Shown here piece after piece: positions 35,501 through 64,000 of a stretch of DNA of 64,000 bases (within the stretch, counting starts at the first letter, position 1; every line of letters begins with the position of its first letter). Source of the stretch: Caprimulgus europaeus. Taxonomy: Eukaryota; Chordata; Aves; Caprimulgiformes; Caprimulgidae. A model generated the notes under the pieces. The model saw nothing but the letters and a program-made list of their open reading frames with translations, was not told where the DNA came from and did not search any database. The DNA is taken from positions 9,186,501 to 9,250,500 of the forward strand of contig OU015541.1 of the NCBI GenBank assembly GCA_907165065.1. Direction: 5' to 3'. The position numbers and the translations under genes are program-made.

Positions 35501-38068
35501 TTAGTAATTTCAAGAGTTATGTTTGGCTATAAACAAGCAGTTACAAAAGTAATACACAAAAAGCTTGGTTTTTTACTTCTATCACATTGCAGTGAATCAT
35601 AAGAATGTACAGAATCATTATATATAAATTAAAAACCACAAAAAGATGATGATCTTTAAAACCTGAGCTTTACAAATGTATATGATGTGAATGGCACCAA
35701 TAACCGCATTAGGCTAGCTCCAAGGAGGGAGGCAGGTCTCACTGCTATGCACTTACATAGATGAGGACAGAGGTGGTGGAGAGATCATCAACAGCAAATC
35801 CTACTGTGGAGTTATTTATGAGAATTGTCAGACATGAGAGGCAGCACATAGATGAGTATTCTGAACATACTTTAGAAATAAACTTAAGAAAATCAAACTC
35901 TTCCCTTACTCCAGATGTGCCCTGTACATCTGGCTCTCCAGGCTCCTCCAAATCCAAGTCCTTGAATAGACAAAACCCTTTAATTTCCACTAAACTTTGT
36001 ATCAGTCAAGTCCAAGGCTGCTAAATTAAACCACATGATCTAGGTAAGCTACCCTTAGGGCTGTATTTAAAGTTCATACAGCTGCTCTTGAAATGAGAGC
36101 TTCAATTTTGGACAAAACAATGTGCTTGAAGCACACAGAAATCATAACAGTCCTTTGGATGCACTTACTGCAGAGCATCTCCACCTGCTCCAAAACAAAA
36201 TCTCATCCTAAATTACATCAGCAATGCATAAAAGGAAGCCACTTACAATCCTTTTTCCATAACAGAACATTATTTCCACTTACAATATACAAGATAAAGA
36301 TGCAATTTGGGAGAAATGACTGAGAACACAGTATTACAGAAACAAAGTTCTAGAAATTTCATGCCAGACTGAACGCGCTGATCTTGTCAAGCATAACCAG
36401 ATCTGGGCCTGCTACAGCTTCTTCACATTACTATGAGGGGGAGGGGAGAAATCACATGCAAATTTGTAAACAGACATCACCTAAGAGGTAATGATGAAAT
36501 ACCAGCTTCCCTGTACTAAACCAACATGATACAGTTGATGTTTTTCAGATCCAAAATTACTTTCAGTAAGACAGCATATAAACAGTATCAATTAAAACCT
36601 CTCATTGCTGAAGGAGTTGAGCACTCAAATTTAATACTTTCTTCCCATAAATTAAGTTTTATGAATGCTGAAAGCTCTGAATAAAAAAATGTTTCTGAAC
36701 TCTTCAAAACAAAGGATAGAATGGGATTAAATGTCAATATTTCTTTTCATGTCTACAAATATTTCTAAGTGTTAAACTGGCAAAGCCACCAAAATAAACT
36801 GTCCCACACTATTCTTTGCCTCAGGAGCATTTACATGAAAGGGAAGCTAGTATCATCACTTTCAGCTGCAGTGCTGGCTTGAAATATTTCAGTGCTATGA
36901 CAATAGACAGAGGCCAAATTGGCCAGCTCATGTGTAGAGTCACTTCACAATCATTTCCGTTTAAATAATATTAGCTAGTTAAATGAGCTTCAAATATTGT
37001 GTTTCTGCAAAATATGCACATAAATATTAGAGAAAATTATTTGTTCATCATTTGATCACCCAGCTCTAGCTCTTTTTAATAGAACAGAGGCCAACAGTGC
37101 AAGTTTCAGTCCCTCTTCAGTAAATTCCACCTTGTGTTTGTTCTCTGAATGATCTACTTGCTTTCACAGAGTACAGACATACACACATCCTTCAAGGTTA
37201 CTGTAAAATACCTTATTGTACCTTAAAAGGATTATTAAATCTTATCACAACTACTCACTAGGATACCTACAATTCTCCAGTTCCTTTTAATATAATTCTT
37301 GAACGTTACAGATGCACAAACTTTGATGACACTTTCCTGTGATTTCTCCAGCAGCGTTAAGAGTAACAATGGATAATTCTGGCTTCCTTCAACCGACTCG
37401 AGAAACTTCTCCGCTGCAAGAGAACACATGAAGGTTAGCAAAAGCTGAACTGATTTTTTAATGGGAGTCCTAGGACTCCTCAAGTGTCTATTTAAAATAA
37501 TCAACACATGAACACTTCCCCAGAGTTTCACAAGAACAGAAACAGAGAACAAGTCTAACAAAAGGTACTGCAGCTTCTTTACTACTAAGCTCTTTAACGC
37601 TTCTGCTAGTAACAAAAGCTCTCAATTCAAAGCAGGATGTGGAAATATTGCCTCCTCACCATTTTTAAAAGCCATAACCTGATGCAAGTAAATCCTGCTT
37701 TATTGTGAGCAGCAGCACTGTTTTAAATAATGACACTAAAAAAAAAAAAATCCAAACAGGAATACAGGAAAATAACCTTACAAAAAAGCAAACAAAATAA
37801 ATTTATCTTTATATCCATCCCTCATTAGTTTTTTTTTTGTTTTGATTTTTTTTTTCCCCCTACAGGATACTGAGAACTTCTGCAAAGAGGCTACTGCATA
37901 AACATCCACTGAAATTTGCTATACACAGACAGATGAGCCAAAAAGAAACTAAACTTTTTTAGTCACTCGTGAGAATCACTTACCAGGACGCCTTATAGCA
38001 GGATCTGGATCTAGTGTTTTCTTTAGATACTCAGTTAAAGTCTGTAAATTGGCATCACTCAGCTCCAT
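17576..38068 (-). CDS. CSE1L: Exportin-2 (CSE1L/CAS), complete coding region in 24 exons
   Basis: CSE1L is the nuclear export receptor that carries importin-alpha back to the cytoplasm with RanGTP; it is a HEAT-repeat karyopherin. Coding exons in transcript order: 38068-37984, 37413-37271, 34740-34639, 34196-34051, 33738-33648, 33366-33259, 32348-32256, 30974-30807, 30709-30580, 29892-29827, 28013-27811, 26977-26893, 26131-26070, 25318-25182, 25012-24909, 24341-24244, 23350-23200, 22687-22479, 21558-21461, 21253-21168, 20072-19991, 19545-19399, 18584-18353, 17665-17576. They total 2,916 nt with all phases consistent: 971 residues, the human length. The protein starts MELSDANLQTLTEYLKK and ends LQGYLQAASVTLL. 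By family knowledge it has an importin-beta N-terminal domain (about 29-102), a Cse1 central domain and a CAS/CSE1 C-terminal domain. Landmarks read directly include NYIKRNWRI, DFPQKWPDLLTEMVNRF, DTRRRAACDLVRGLCKF and ELPEDDTIPDEEHFIDIED. Identification rests on recalled near-identity to human CSE1L, not on a search. Confidence 0.97.
21930..22140 (-). mobile_element. CR1 LINE, 5'-truncated 3' end
   Basis: The plus strand contains acagaatggtggaggttgga followed by agggacctctgaaggtcatc, the inverted 3' end of chicken-repeat-1 elements. On the minus strand the end of the ORF2 reading frame is still visible (EHWDRLPREAVESPSLVVF), leading into the short 3' UTR. It sits in a CSE1L intron in the same orientation as the gene. 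Truncation of the 5' part is typical of this family. Confidence 0.92.
24515..24605 (+). repeat. Possible MIR/CORE-SINE fragment
   Basis: The segment ttatccccattctatagaca, then cacagaagattaagcaactt, resembles the conserved part of amniote MIR elements (ttatccccattttacagatg and following). Divergence is high and the match covers under 100 bp, so this could be coincidence. Confidence 0.35.
28345..28840 (+). mobile_element. Avian endogenous retrovirus LTR (solo, ERVL-like)
   Basis: The order of gcagcccatatggtgctgtg, gataacactccagtgttttg, caggctgggggtgggcaaga, gccatataatgtcatgcttg, aaactgtctttacctctatc and attctctcccacatcccatt matches a common avian LTR family. It includes the TATA-like region and the long pyrimidine-rich 3' part. 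No internal retroviral genes are adjacent, so this is a solo LTR, antisense to CSE1L in its intron 28014-29826. An A-rich run follows at about 28,852-28,876. Exact ends and target-site duplication were not resolved. Confidence 0.8.
34741..37270 (-). other. CSE1L: Phase-0 CSE1L intron between NWRI and VEDEPN
   Basis: This 2.5 kb intron has consensus ends (ATT before gtaggt; ttttag before GTTGAAG). It contains the in-frame exon-like segment at 35757-35960 listed separately. The rest is AT-rich with short A and T runs and no recognised repeat. Confidence 0.85.
35757..35960 (-). other. Exon-like 68-codon open segment inside a CSE1L intron
   Basis: On the minus strand a block of exactly 204 nt is bounded by ttcaag before GACTTGGATTTG and by CTCATCTAT before gtaagtgca, a strong donor. 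It is open throughout in phase 0 and the host intron is also phase 0, so inclusion would add 68 residues to CSE1L without shifting the frame. The translation looks protein-like (EEPGEPDVQ, FDFLKFISKVCSEY, STVGFAVDDLSTTS). I do not recognise it. It could be a lineage-specific cassette exon, a fragment of another gene or transposon, or chance. Confidence 0.35.
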
Positions 38069-38079
38069 TTTGGCAGAAC
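38069..38079 (-). other. CSE1L: CSE1L exon 2, 5' UTR portion
   Basis: The start-codon exon runs from 38079 to 37984. Its acceptor (ttttag before GTTCTGCC) leaves 11 nt of 5' UTR before the ATG. An upstream non-coding exon in the CpG island is therefore required, matching the usual arrangement of this gene. Confidence 0.85.
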
Positions 38080-40907
38080 CTAAAACCCAGGAGTAGTTTT
38101 GTTATAAATACACACCAGAAAACCTATCCTATAAGATACATACATGTAAAACTAGATTCCACAGAGGACACACATCAGCTCTTTCTGACTATACATCACA
38201 AAGCACAGTCCCACCTTACATGTCTCATCCAATAAAGCAACAGCTACTGTGCACCAAGCACACACCAGAAAACATTCAGTTTATTCAACTACCTGTAACT
38301 GTTATTGCCTACTCTATTGAAGCCAAACTCCTACAACAGGTTCACACATCCAGCAAACGACCCAGGTGCAGCCAAAAGATGATCTCTTGCCCTTTCAGGA
38401 CAATGTAAGTCTGTTTTTGCTTTTGAGAACTACTGTCAGCCCCAGAAACCTGTTCCTGGTTGAAAAAGCTGAATAGTCCTGCCCTACACAATCGTAAATA
38501 GAACAATTCAAAGTATTGGAGAGTCAAGGCTTGTTTAAAATTAAATACTCATTATCAAAGAAAACTCTCAACAGCAAATTAATTTTTTATAAAGAGACAA
38601 AAGACTGTGCAAAGCCAGAGGCTTTGTTCACCCTGTAAAATTAACTTAGATTAGGGCTAATTTAAACTGCAATACTTATTACAGAATAACTCTGTGCAAT
38701 ACATCTAAATTAATCCTCTGTAGTAATCCTCCCACAGACATTCGCATTCTTATCGCAACGCTGCACCAACCTCACAGCTTTAATTGGAATAACTAAAATT
38801 ACAGTAACACTAAAACAGTAGCAAGACATTCATTAATGGACACGCTGTTGTTCAGGATATCATCAATTCTGCCCATCTTTCTCACCACCAGCAGCACCAT
38901 TTATTCACTACAGAAGTAATGAGGAAGCCAAGATTTCAAGTTTTTCTCTGCAGTTTCTAATTAGTGAGATAGACTGAAATTTGTCAGCCCCACTTTGGAT
39001 TTGTTCTATGTTGTTTTTAGTGCAATAAATACAGTTTCTATTCAAATACGTTTGCAAAGGCGGCGAGTTTTAATGACACAATTTTAACTTTAACTACAAC
39101 ATCTATATAATTATAAGAGAGAGCAACAGTATCCTCTTGAATTAAATGAATGTTAATTGAGATCCCAACATATTTTATAAAAAGTGAAGATTCATCTAAA
39201 GAGTCCTACCTCCCATGTTTCATCCCCCCTTCTCTTTTGGGGGATTAATTGTTTGCAATCTTGTTCACCAATTCACACCAACCAGCAAAATCTCAATAAA
39301 TTTCAGAATAAGCACCAATAATCGCTGGCTCATCTGCTCTACAAAATGGCCTCACACATCTTCACTGTGATGTTGAAACTAATACTTGATCTTTCATAAT
39401 TAAAAAATATAAATTATCTGCTCCAGGGAAGCCTGGAAGGTTGAGGTGCAAACCCATGCAGAAATCATTTGTGAAGACTAAACTGAACTCAAGTGGGAAA
39501 CCAAACTGAAAGAGGAGATGAGAATCCTGAATGGCCTTTTACAAATACCTCATGTACATTTGTAATATAGGGGCCCATTTGAAAAAAAAAACACCTCAAG
39601 CTAACTGTGAGTTTACTTTTAAGGCCAAAGATGAAGATCTGAATGCATCACTCAATCCTTCATATAAAAGGATAAATATGCTCACCTCCTACCTGCTTAC
39701 TCATATTTCTTTCTCTTCGTCTAGCTATCTTTGGTTTGTTTGCTTTCCACCACAAAAAAATAGTGGTACTTGCTAGAGTGATATGATGATTTTTGCTACG
39801 TTGTGACATGTGCCTGCTGAAAAGGCCACAGAAAATGAGAATATTTTCAGTCCACCTCTTGAGAAGAAAACCCATAAAATGTGTATTAACTACTTTATTC
39901 AAATTAATGACAGACTGCTTGGGGGGAAAAACCAAACCAATCCCAATCCCAAAAGCAGCAATTCTCCAAACTTTACACTGTGAAGAACTTGAGAGAACTC
40001 TGTTCCTGTACTCACTCACCAAACACCACCCACAGGCCTAGGGATGTTTACGGTGCAGACTTCATGGGAAATATTATCTTTCCCCCACACTGCGGATCTT
40101 ACACTCTCTTTCCACCTCACAAACTGCCGGGGTCGGGACACAAACACCGCCTGCCCACGGACACAGGAGCGAGGACCCATCACCACACCCCGACAGCTCG
40201 AGCCAGCCGTGCCCTGCAACAGAGGCGGGGAGCGGAGCCCTCCAGGCCCGGCCACAAGCGGCCCCCCCCCCGCTCCTGCTACCACGGGGGCGGCCCAGCC
40301 TTCTCCCGCCGCCTCAGCCCAGCACACTCCGGCACTCCCTCGGTCCCAGCCCCGCCGCCTGCCCGGCCTCAAGCCGCCGGGCGGTTTATCAGAGGGACGG
40401 GGCCGCTCCGTCCCGCCCGCCGCCGCCAGACTGCGCCTCCCCCGCGGCCGCGCTCAGGGTGCTTCATGCGGCGGCGGCGGCCCGGCTGGGCTGCGGCCCC
40501 CGCAATACGGGTCTGGGGCAGGCCGGCCGGCTCACCCCCGCCGGGCCGGGCCGGGCCGGGCTGGGCCGGGGGCAGTGCGGGCTGGCGGCCGCGGAACCCC
40601 AAGCGGCAGCGACCGCCCTCAGAGTAAGTTGCCCCCCCTCCCCGCCAGCTCCAGAGCGGCAGCAGCTGAGGCCAATGGGGGGAGCGCACGGCTCGGGCGC
40701 AGAGGCCGCGGGCCAATCGCGAGCTGCGGGGGGCGGGCGGAAGCGCCCCAGCATGGTGAGCTGCGCCTCCCGCTGCGCCGCGGGCCCACCGGCCGGGCCG
40801 AGCCCAGCGCAGAACGGAACGCAGCGGCGGGCGGCTGCGGGCTCCCGGGCTGTGGGGCCGCCCTTCCGCCAGCATCACCGGGCGGCGCGGACGCGGCCCG
40901 GCCTCAC
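38080..40907 (-). other. CSE1L: CSE1L first intron
   Basis: AT-rich non-coding sequence of 2.8 kb between the CpG-island exon and the start-codon exon. I see no repeat signature and no coding exon in it; the right end, from about 40,120, is part of the CpG island. Confidence 0.55.
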
Positions 40908-41300
40908 CTGGCGACTCCCCCCGGCGGCGGCGGCGGCTCCAAGAGCTCCGGCTGCGCTTCACATTCAAACCGCGGTGAGAGGGCGCGGCGGCGGCACCGT
41001 GACCGCATCACGCAGGGCGGTGACACCGTTCGGCCGCCGGGCCAATCAGCGGCCTCCTCTTCTCTGACATTTTCCGCTGTGAGCCAATCCTTGGCGCGCT
41101 TCCCATACAGGCGGCCGACCAATGGCCAGGCTCTTCCCACAAGGCCCTGGGGCGCCGCTCGAGCGTAGTCCCCGCCCCGAGGCGGGCCTGAGGGAGCGCG
41201 TGCCCGGCCGCTGAAGGCGAGCGGCTGCCGGGGGTGGCGGCCGGGTCGGGGGTGCGAGGAGTGGGCCCAGGGGTAGGGGTGGGCGAAGGGCAGGAGCCCC
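40120..41300 (-). promoter_or_regulatory. CSE1L: CSE1L CpG-island promoter with five CCAAT boxes
   Basis: This block is very GC- and CpG-rich compared with its AT-rich surroundings. CCAAT pentamers lie on the plus strand (inverted relative to CSE1L) at 40672, 40713, 41042, 41084 and 41119. The last three sit upstream of the likely start, spaced 35-42 bp apart, which is typical of NF-Y arrays. An E2F-like ttggcgcg lies at 41091-41098 and a TTTGAA (CHR-like) element on the minus strand near 40963-40968. Cell-cycle regulation through NF-Y, E2F or MuvB is inference. Confidence 0.75.
40908..41030 (-). other. CSE1L: CSE1L non-coding exon 1 (5' end approximate)
   Basis: A strong minus-strand donor, GTCGCCAG then gtgagg, lies at 40908/40907 inside the CpG island. 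It is the best placed donor to join the exon at 38079 across a 2.8 kb intron. The transcription start cannot be read from sequence; I place it between the CCAAT boxes and the donor. Confidence 0.55.
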
Positions 41301-41464
41301 TTTTACCCATGAAAAACGGGACATTTCCCTTGAGGAAGGCATGGATGATGATTAAAAAACCCCGGACCGTTAAAGCCCCGTTAATTATCATCACTCATAA
41401 ATTCTCACATGGAATAGAGCAGGCTGCAGGGTCACAAGCCTTCTAATAAACTACATTAAAAAAC

Positions 41465-44400
41465 GAGCAACACTTCTTAAAACTTTATTGATTTACCACT
41501 TGATTAAAGCATGGAATAGTATAACAGTATTTATACATAGTATTTTCATGTAGAAAACTTTACAGTTTTTTTTCATAATACATAATTTTGATATTCTCTC
41601 AAAAATGTATACATCCATTGGGCAAGGAATGCTCTTCTTTAAATTATTGATATTAAATGCACTTAATATGGAGATCTTAAAAAACTTAAACATTTTAAAT
41701 ATGTGAAAACATACATTTTACACAGAAATAACATTAAAGGTGCTGAACAAACTGAATTTACATATTAAAGGGAGCTGCACTTCTGCCAGAAAAAAGTTAG
41801 TTCTACTTCAGCCTAAAAGTTAGTATTTTTAGTCTTTCCCAATAGTAAAACTGAGCTAAAATTTGCCAGGTGTTTGTTTGTATTAGTGGACATTGGTTTA
41901 GATGGTTCTGTTTGCAGTTGGGAAAGTGAGATATGAGATGTGGGTAACAAATCACTGTAAAAATAATATTTTCATGAACTGTAAGACAATAGAATCAACA
42001 TGAAAGGGAGTTTTAGGGTTTTCCTCATTAGCATCCTCCCCCTGCTTACCTATTTCCTAGAGGGTTCCAAAATAAGCAGTAATAACAAATATCATGCAGT
42101 CTCCATATTTATACCATTCTAGGTAAATCAGTTTATAGTTTAATTTGTTGCATAACACTACTTTAAAAGTCTAAGAGGTTACTTTTTATTACTCCATGTA
42201 TTGCACAGATGCCTCGATCTCCCCCAGGATGTGCTGACACAGAACCCTGTTCTCATTCATAGTTCCACTAAAGCCAAGAACCCCACCAGAGGCAGATAAA
42301 GTCCATGGCAGCAGAGTCAGGACAAGATCAGAACCAGCAGTGACTACTGCAGGAGTTTTGGCTCAGCATTTTTAGCTTCATTAAAATGTCTATGGGTTAT
42401 GATCGTTCTGACTGTGTAAGGGAAACCAAACAGCTGATGTAAATACGACCATTTCAGGTATTACACTTCACATACCTTTCTTATTGCTTTAACAGGTACA
42501 GTCAGTCACTTACAGAAAATTGGCAGGATTAAGGCTGTTATAATCCAGTTGCATTCTAGTCCCCCTTCTCCTTCACACACTACAGGGTCTAGAATGTTTT
42601 GATGTCACATACCTAATGTCAGCAGTTCATAAACGGTATAAATACAATAAAAGCTTTACTTAAAAGAACAGTCTCAGAACTAAGGCTGAAGGAAAGGACT
42701 GATTAAAGGCCCTTATTCTATATGCAGAGACAGTACAAATGTTGCCAGTTACAGTAAATAAAGCCCACGATGCAACTGTAAAGTAATTTAAGATCTGAAA
42801 ATTAAGATATTTGTTCCAAGACATGAGTTGTAAGGCTTTCAAAACTGTAAAATACAGAAAAAGCATGCAACTTTTAAGAAGTTTGTGTTTTGATAGGAGA
42901 TAATGGTATACATTCAATGAGGCAGTGACACATTCAAAATCTGAAAAATAAAGTTTCAAATATTTTTTTAGGACTATCTATAACCAGAAGAAAAGGAATA
43001 TCCTATTCCTTGAGTTTTAAATAGAATTAAAATAAATACTTCATTTTTACTGTAGTTGATAAAGTGACATTACCAGGGAATGAGCAACTATACTAAATCC
43101 AACACAAAAGGACATTGCAAATGCAGCAAGTTAAATATCAGCATTACTTATTTTTCAGTCTTTTATTATTGTAAAATATATCCATATATTCCTTTCTACT
43201 AAATATTAGTGTATAGATTTAACCTAATAGGTGTTCAAAAGTTAAAGAGCCACAGCCACCATTTATTCTTCTTTGGTTAAAAAGAAAAAGTGAAAATAAA
43301 AATGTGAAAGCCTTACTGCTACTATTGACTGCAAAACCTTTCCCTAATAATGCTTATGCAGAACAAGCCAATTTACTGAAGAGCACCATATGAACCCTTT
43401 GGAAATAGCTCACAAAAAAAAGAAAAAAGAGGAAAATAAAAAGAAAAATAGAAAAAAGGAAGAATCCCAACAGCTCTGAGAATGGAGTATCTCAAGACAA
43501 TCTCAGCTATAGCCACTCTACCAGGAAATTCAACTTAAAAAGCGAAATAACATGTTAAACACTTAAAATCGTTGAAGTTGTTTGTTTGTCTGTTTTAAAT
43601 ACTGTTATATTTTAGGTTTGGCTAGTACAGACAGCACAGCAGTTAATATAACACTTTTGTTTACATTATAGGAAGTGGAACCTCTTTTCCCATCCTGCCA
43701 CACTCTTCCAGTTTAGAAGTCTTAAAACTTGAAATTAAAATTAGTTCAAAGGACAGACCTCAGTCCTGCAGTGCTTCAACTATAAACTGCTGTTCTCTCA
43801 TGGAAACAGTTGTCACTGAAAACTGATGCATTTCAAAGAAAGACAGAAAAATCTGTAGGGCAAGCAAAGCTGCAGTGTTAAGTTACATTTCCTTCATGGA
43901 TACCTTCCAAGCATAGAAATGTATTAGTAACTCTTATAGTACATGAAGGAACTTAAGTTTAATTTTGCTAGAGCAGTTTTCTGGGGATTCAGTTTCCTTT
44001 TAGATCACAATAGGAACCAATAGTTGAGAATAAAAATCATTTGCACAAAAAGACAAATCAGAAGTTGCAGGTCTGCAGTAAAAAGAGACAGAACCTGATA
44101 TACCTTAAGGACAGGACTTCTTGCTAAACAGACACAATTACTACTAAATACATTATAGTCAAAGAGTAAAAAAGGTGGTTTTATTGTTTCTGAATCTTGT
44201 GTTTAATATTACTGTATGTGCTCTGCCCATGACCTGGCAATGTATGAAAGTATATGGGAAATTTAAAAGCTTGGGGTTTTTTTTTTCTTAAATGCCTTTA
44301 ACTCAAGACTAACAAGCTCAACAGAGTAGATGCTATTGTGTGCTCCTGATGCAAAACCTTGCATAAAAACAAAAATAAGTCTCAGAAGATGAAGCACTGA

Positions 44401-44984
44401 TATTAAAAAAGGATTTAAAAATGACTTACTAAACAGGATGAAAACCCTTTTGCCAAATATCCTATGGGCTGTCCACTTCAAAAACCGTAACACACTGCCT
44501 GGTCTCGTCATGTACAGACAAAGAAAAACCCAGAGTGATCTCAGGTGGCCATTAGCCACTGCAGTAGAGTTTATTATAAACACATGTGCTAACATCACAA
44601 GGCTATACAACTATATTCATTATTTCCAAGGGGCATAATTCCTATTGAGGAATCCAGCTGATTTATCAGATTCAGCTGGGATGCAAGACTGAACAATTGA
44701 TCAAAGACTAGAAGAGACAGACTTGATCATAAGGATGACGAGCATTGAAACAAAGAGACTTATCTACTGTATTAACTCTGTAAGCAATAATTTAAATAAA
44801 ACTGCTGATAGTTTTGTAGGATGGACAGAACAGGATGTTTTTCCTCCTCCCCAAATACCATTGTGGTAAGAGTAACTTGCTGCTGTGTTGATACACCAGG
44901 GTCCCATTTTTTCCCCCATCCACTTTAATCCATCTCTGGAACAAAGCCTTATGTACAAGCAGAAGTATCCAATGCTACTTATGG
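41465..44984 (-). other. ARFGEF2: ARFGEF2 3' UTR, about 3.5 kb
   Basis: From the stop codon (44985-44987) to a canonical poly(A) signal at 41481-41486 on the minus strand there is no further splice-consistent coding sequence. The length fits the roughly 3.5 kb 3' UTR I recall for the human mRNA. The sequence is AT-rich with several other minus-strand AATAAA hexamers (for example near 43260 and 44168), so shorter alternative 3' ends are possible. Open frames in this stretch are short and unrelated to known proteins. Confidence 0.75.
41481..41486 (-). terminator. ARFGEF2: ARFGEF2 distal poly(A) signal AATAAA
   Basis: The plus strand reads tttatt inside aaactttattgattt, giving AATAAA on the transcript strand. 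Cleavage would fall near 41,460-41,470. It is the last canonical hexamer before the CSE1L CpG island. Confidence 0.6.

Positions 44985-64000
<19,016 letters not shown>

Larger units (their letters stand above)
17666..37983 (-). other. CSE1L: Remaining CSE1L introns
   Basis: Apart from the listed repeats (21.93, 24.5 and 28.35 kb) and the exon-like segment at 35.76 kb, the introns longer than 300 bp hold AT-rich sequence with no exon, RNA gene or recognised transposon. Examples are 18585-19398, 20073-21167, 23351-24243, 25319-26069, 26132-26892, 29893-30579, 30975-32255 and 32349-33258. All splice sites I read are GT-AG; one donor (after 27811) is gtattt and one (after 19991) is gttagt, both weak variants. 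Confidence 0.7.

Noticed and set aside
40624-40629. Plus-strand donor CTCAGA|gtaagt in the CSE1L island, suggesting a divergent gene
   Set aside because: Only an isolated splice-like site; everything to the right is ARFGEF2 3' UTR on the other strand, so at most a short divergent non-coding RNA.
39980-41394. Open frames up to 374 codons in the second CpG island
   Set aside because: Same composition artefact; they cross the CSE1L promoter and exon 1 and have no recognisable domain.
44263-44610. 115-codon minus-strand open frame
   Set aside because: It lies inside the ARFGEF2 3' UTR, has no resemblance to known proteins, and ends in a lysine run from an A-rich tract.

Overview
The window looks like a stretch of a bird genome. 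The evidence is two intact vertebrate multi-exon genes on the minus strand with GT-AG introns, two CpG-island promoters, CR1 LINE tails carrying the avian 'gttggaagggacct' signature, and an avian endogenous-retrovirus-type LTR. There are no operons, CRISPR arrays or other prokaryotic features.

Layout from left to right. (1) 1-9,867 is probably the first intron of an unidentified minus-strand gene. It holds an old CR1-like LINE (about 4.8-5.95 kb), a well-formed candidate exon (4,039-4,105) and a candidate alternative first-exon donor (about 6.81 kb). (2) 8,940-10,660 is a CpG island with two CCAAT boxes and two ZNF143-type sites. A minus-strand first exon ends at 9,868, and a possible plus-strand start codon lies at 10,282. 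(3) 10,830-17,130 is intergenic, with no exon I can defend and an unexplained GC-richer block at 13.58-16.5 kb. (4) 17,130-41,150 is CSE1L (exportin-2/CAS), minus strand and complete. Its 24 coding exons sum to 2,916 nt, which is 971 codons plus a stop, the same length as the human protein. (5) 40,120-41,300 is the CSE1L CpG-island promoter, with five CCAAT boxes. (6) 41,465-64,000 is the 3' part of ARFGEF2 (BIG2), minus strand: 26 coding exons (1,139 codons plus stop), starting just before the Sec7 domain and running to the stop, followed by a 3.5 kb 3' UTR. The 5' part lies beyond the right edge.

ARFGEF2 and CSE1L are head-to-tail. The ARFGEF2 poly(A) signal lies only about 0.2-0.4 kb from the likely CSE1L start, so the two units nearly abut. 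ARFGEF2 activates ARF GTPases at the trans-Golgi and endosomes. CSE1L returns importin-alpha to the cytoplasm. They are linked by conserved synteny, not by a shared pathway. In human, STAU1 follows CSE1L tail-to-tail; here the next promoter to the left reads the same way as CSE1L, and no STAU1 coding exon is visible, so the identity of the left gene is open.

I did not find a clearly novel biological system. The most interesting leads are an in-frame 68-codon exon-like segment inside a phase-0 CSE1L intron, a GC-AG intron in ARFGEF2 close to a long ATAAAT microsatellite, the near-abutting gene pair, and the unassigned bidirectional-looking promoter at 10 kb.
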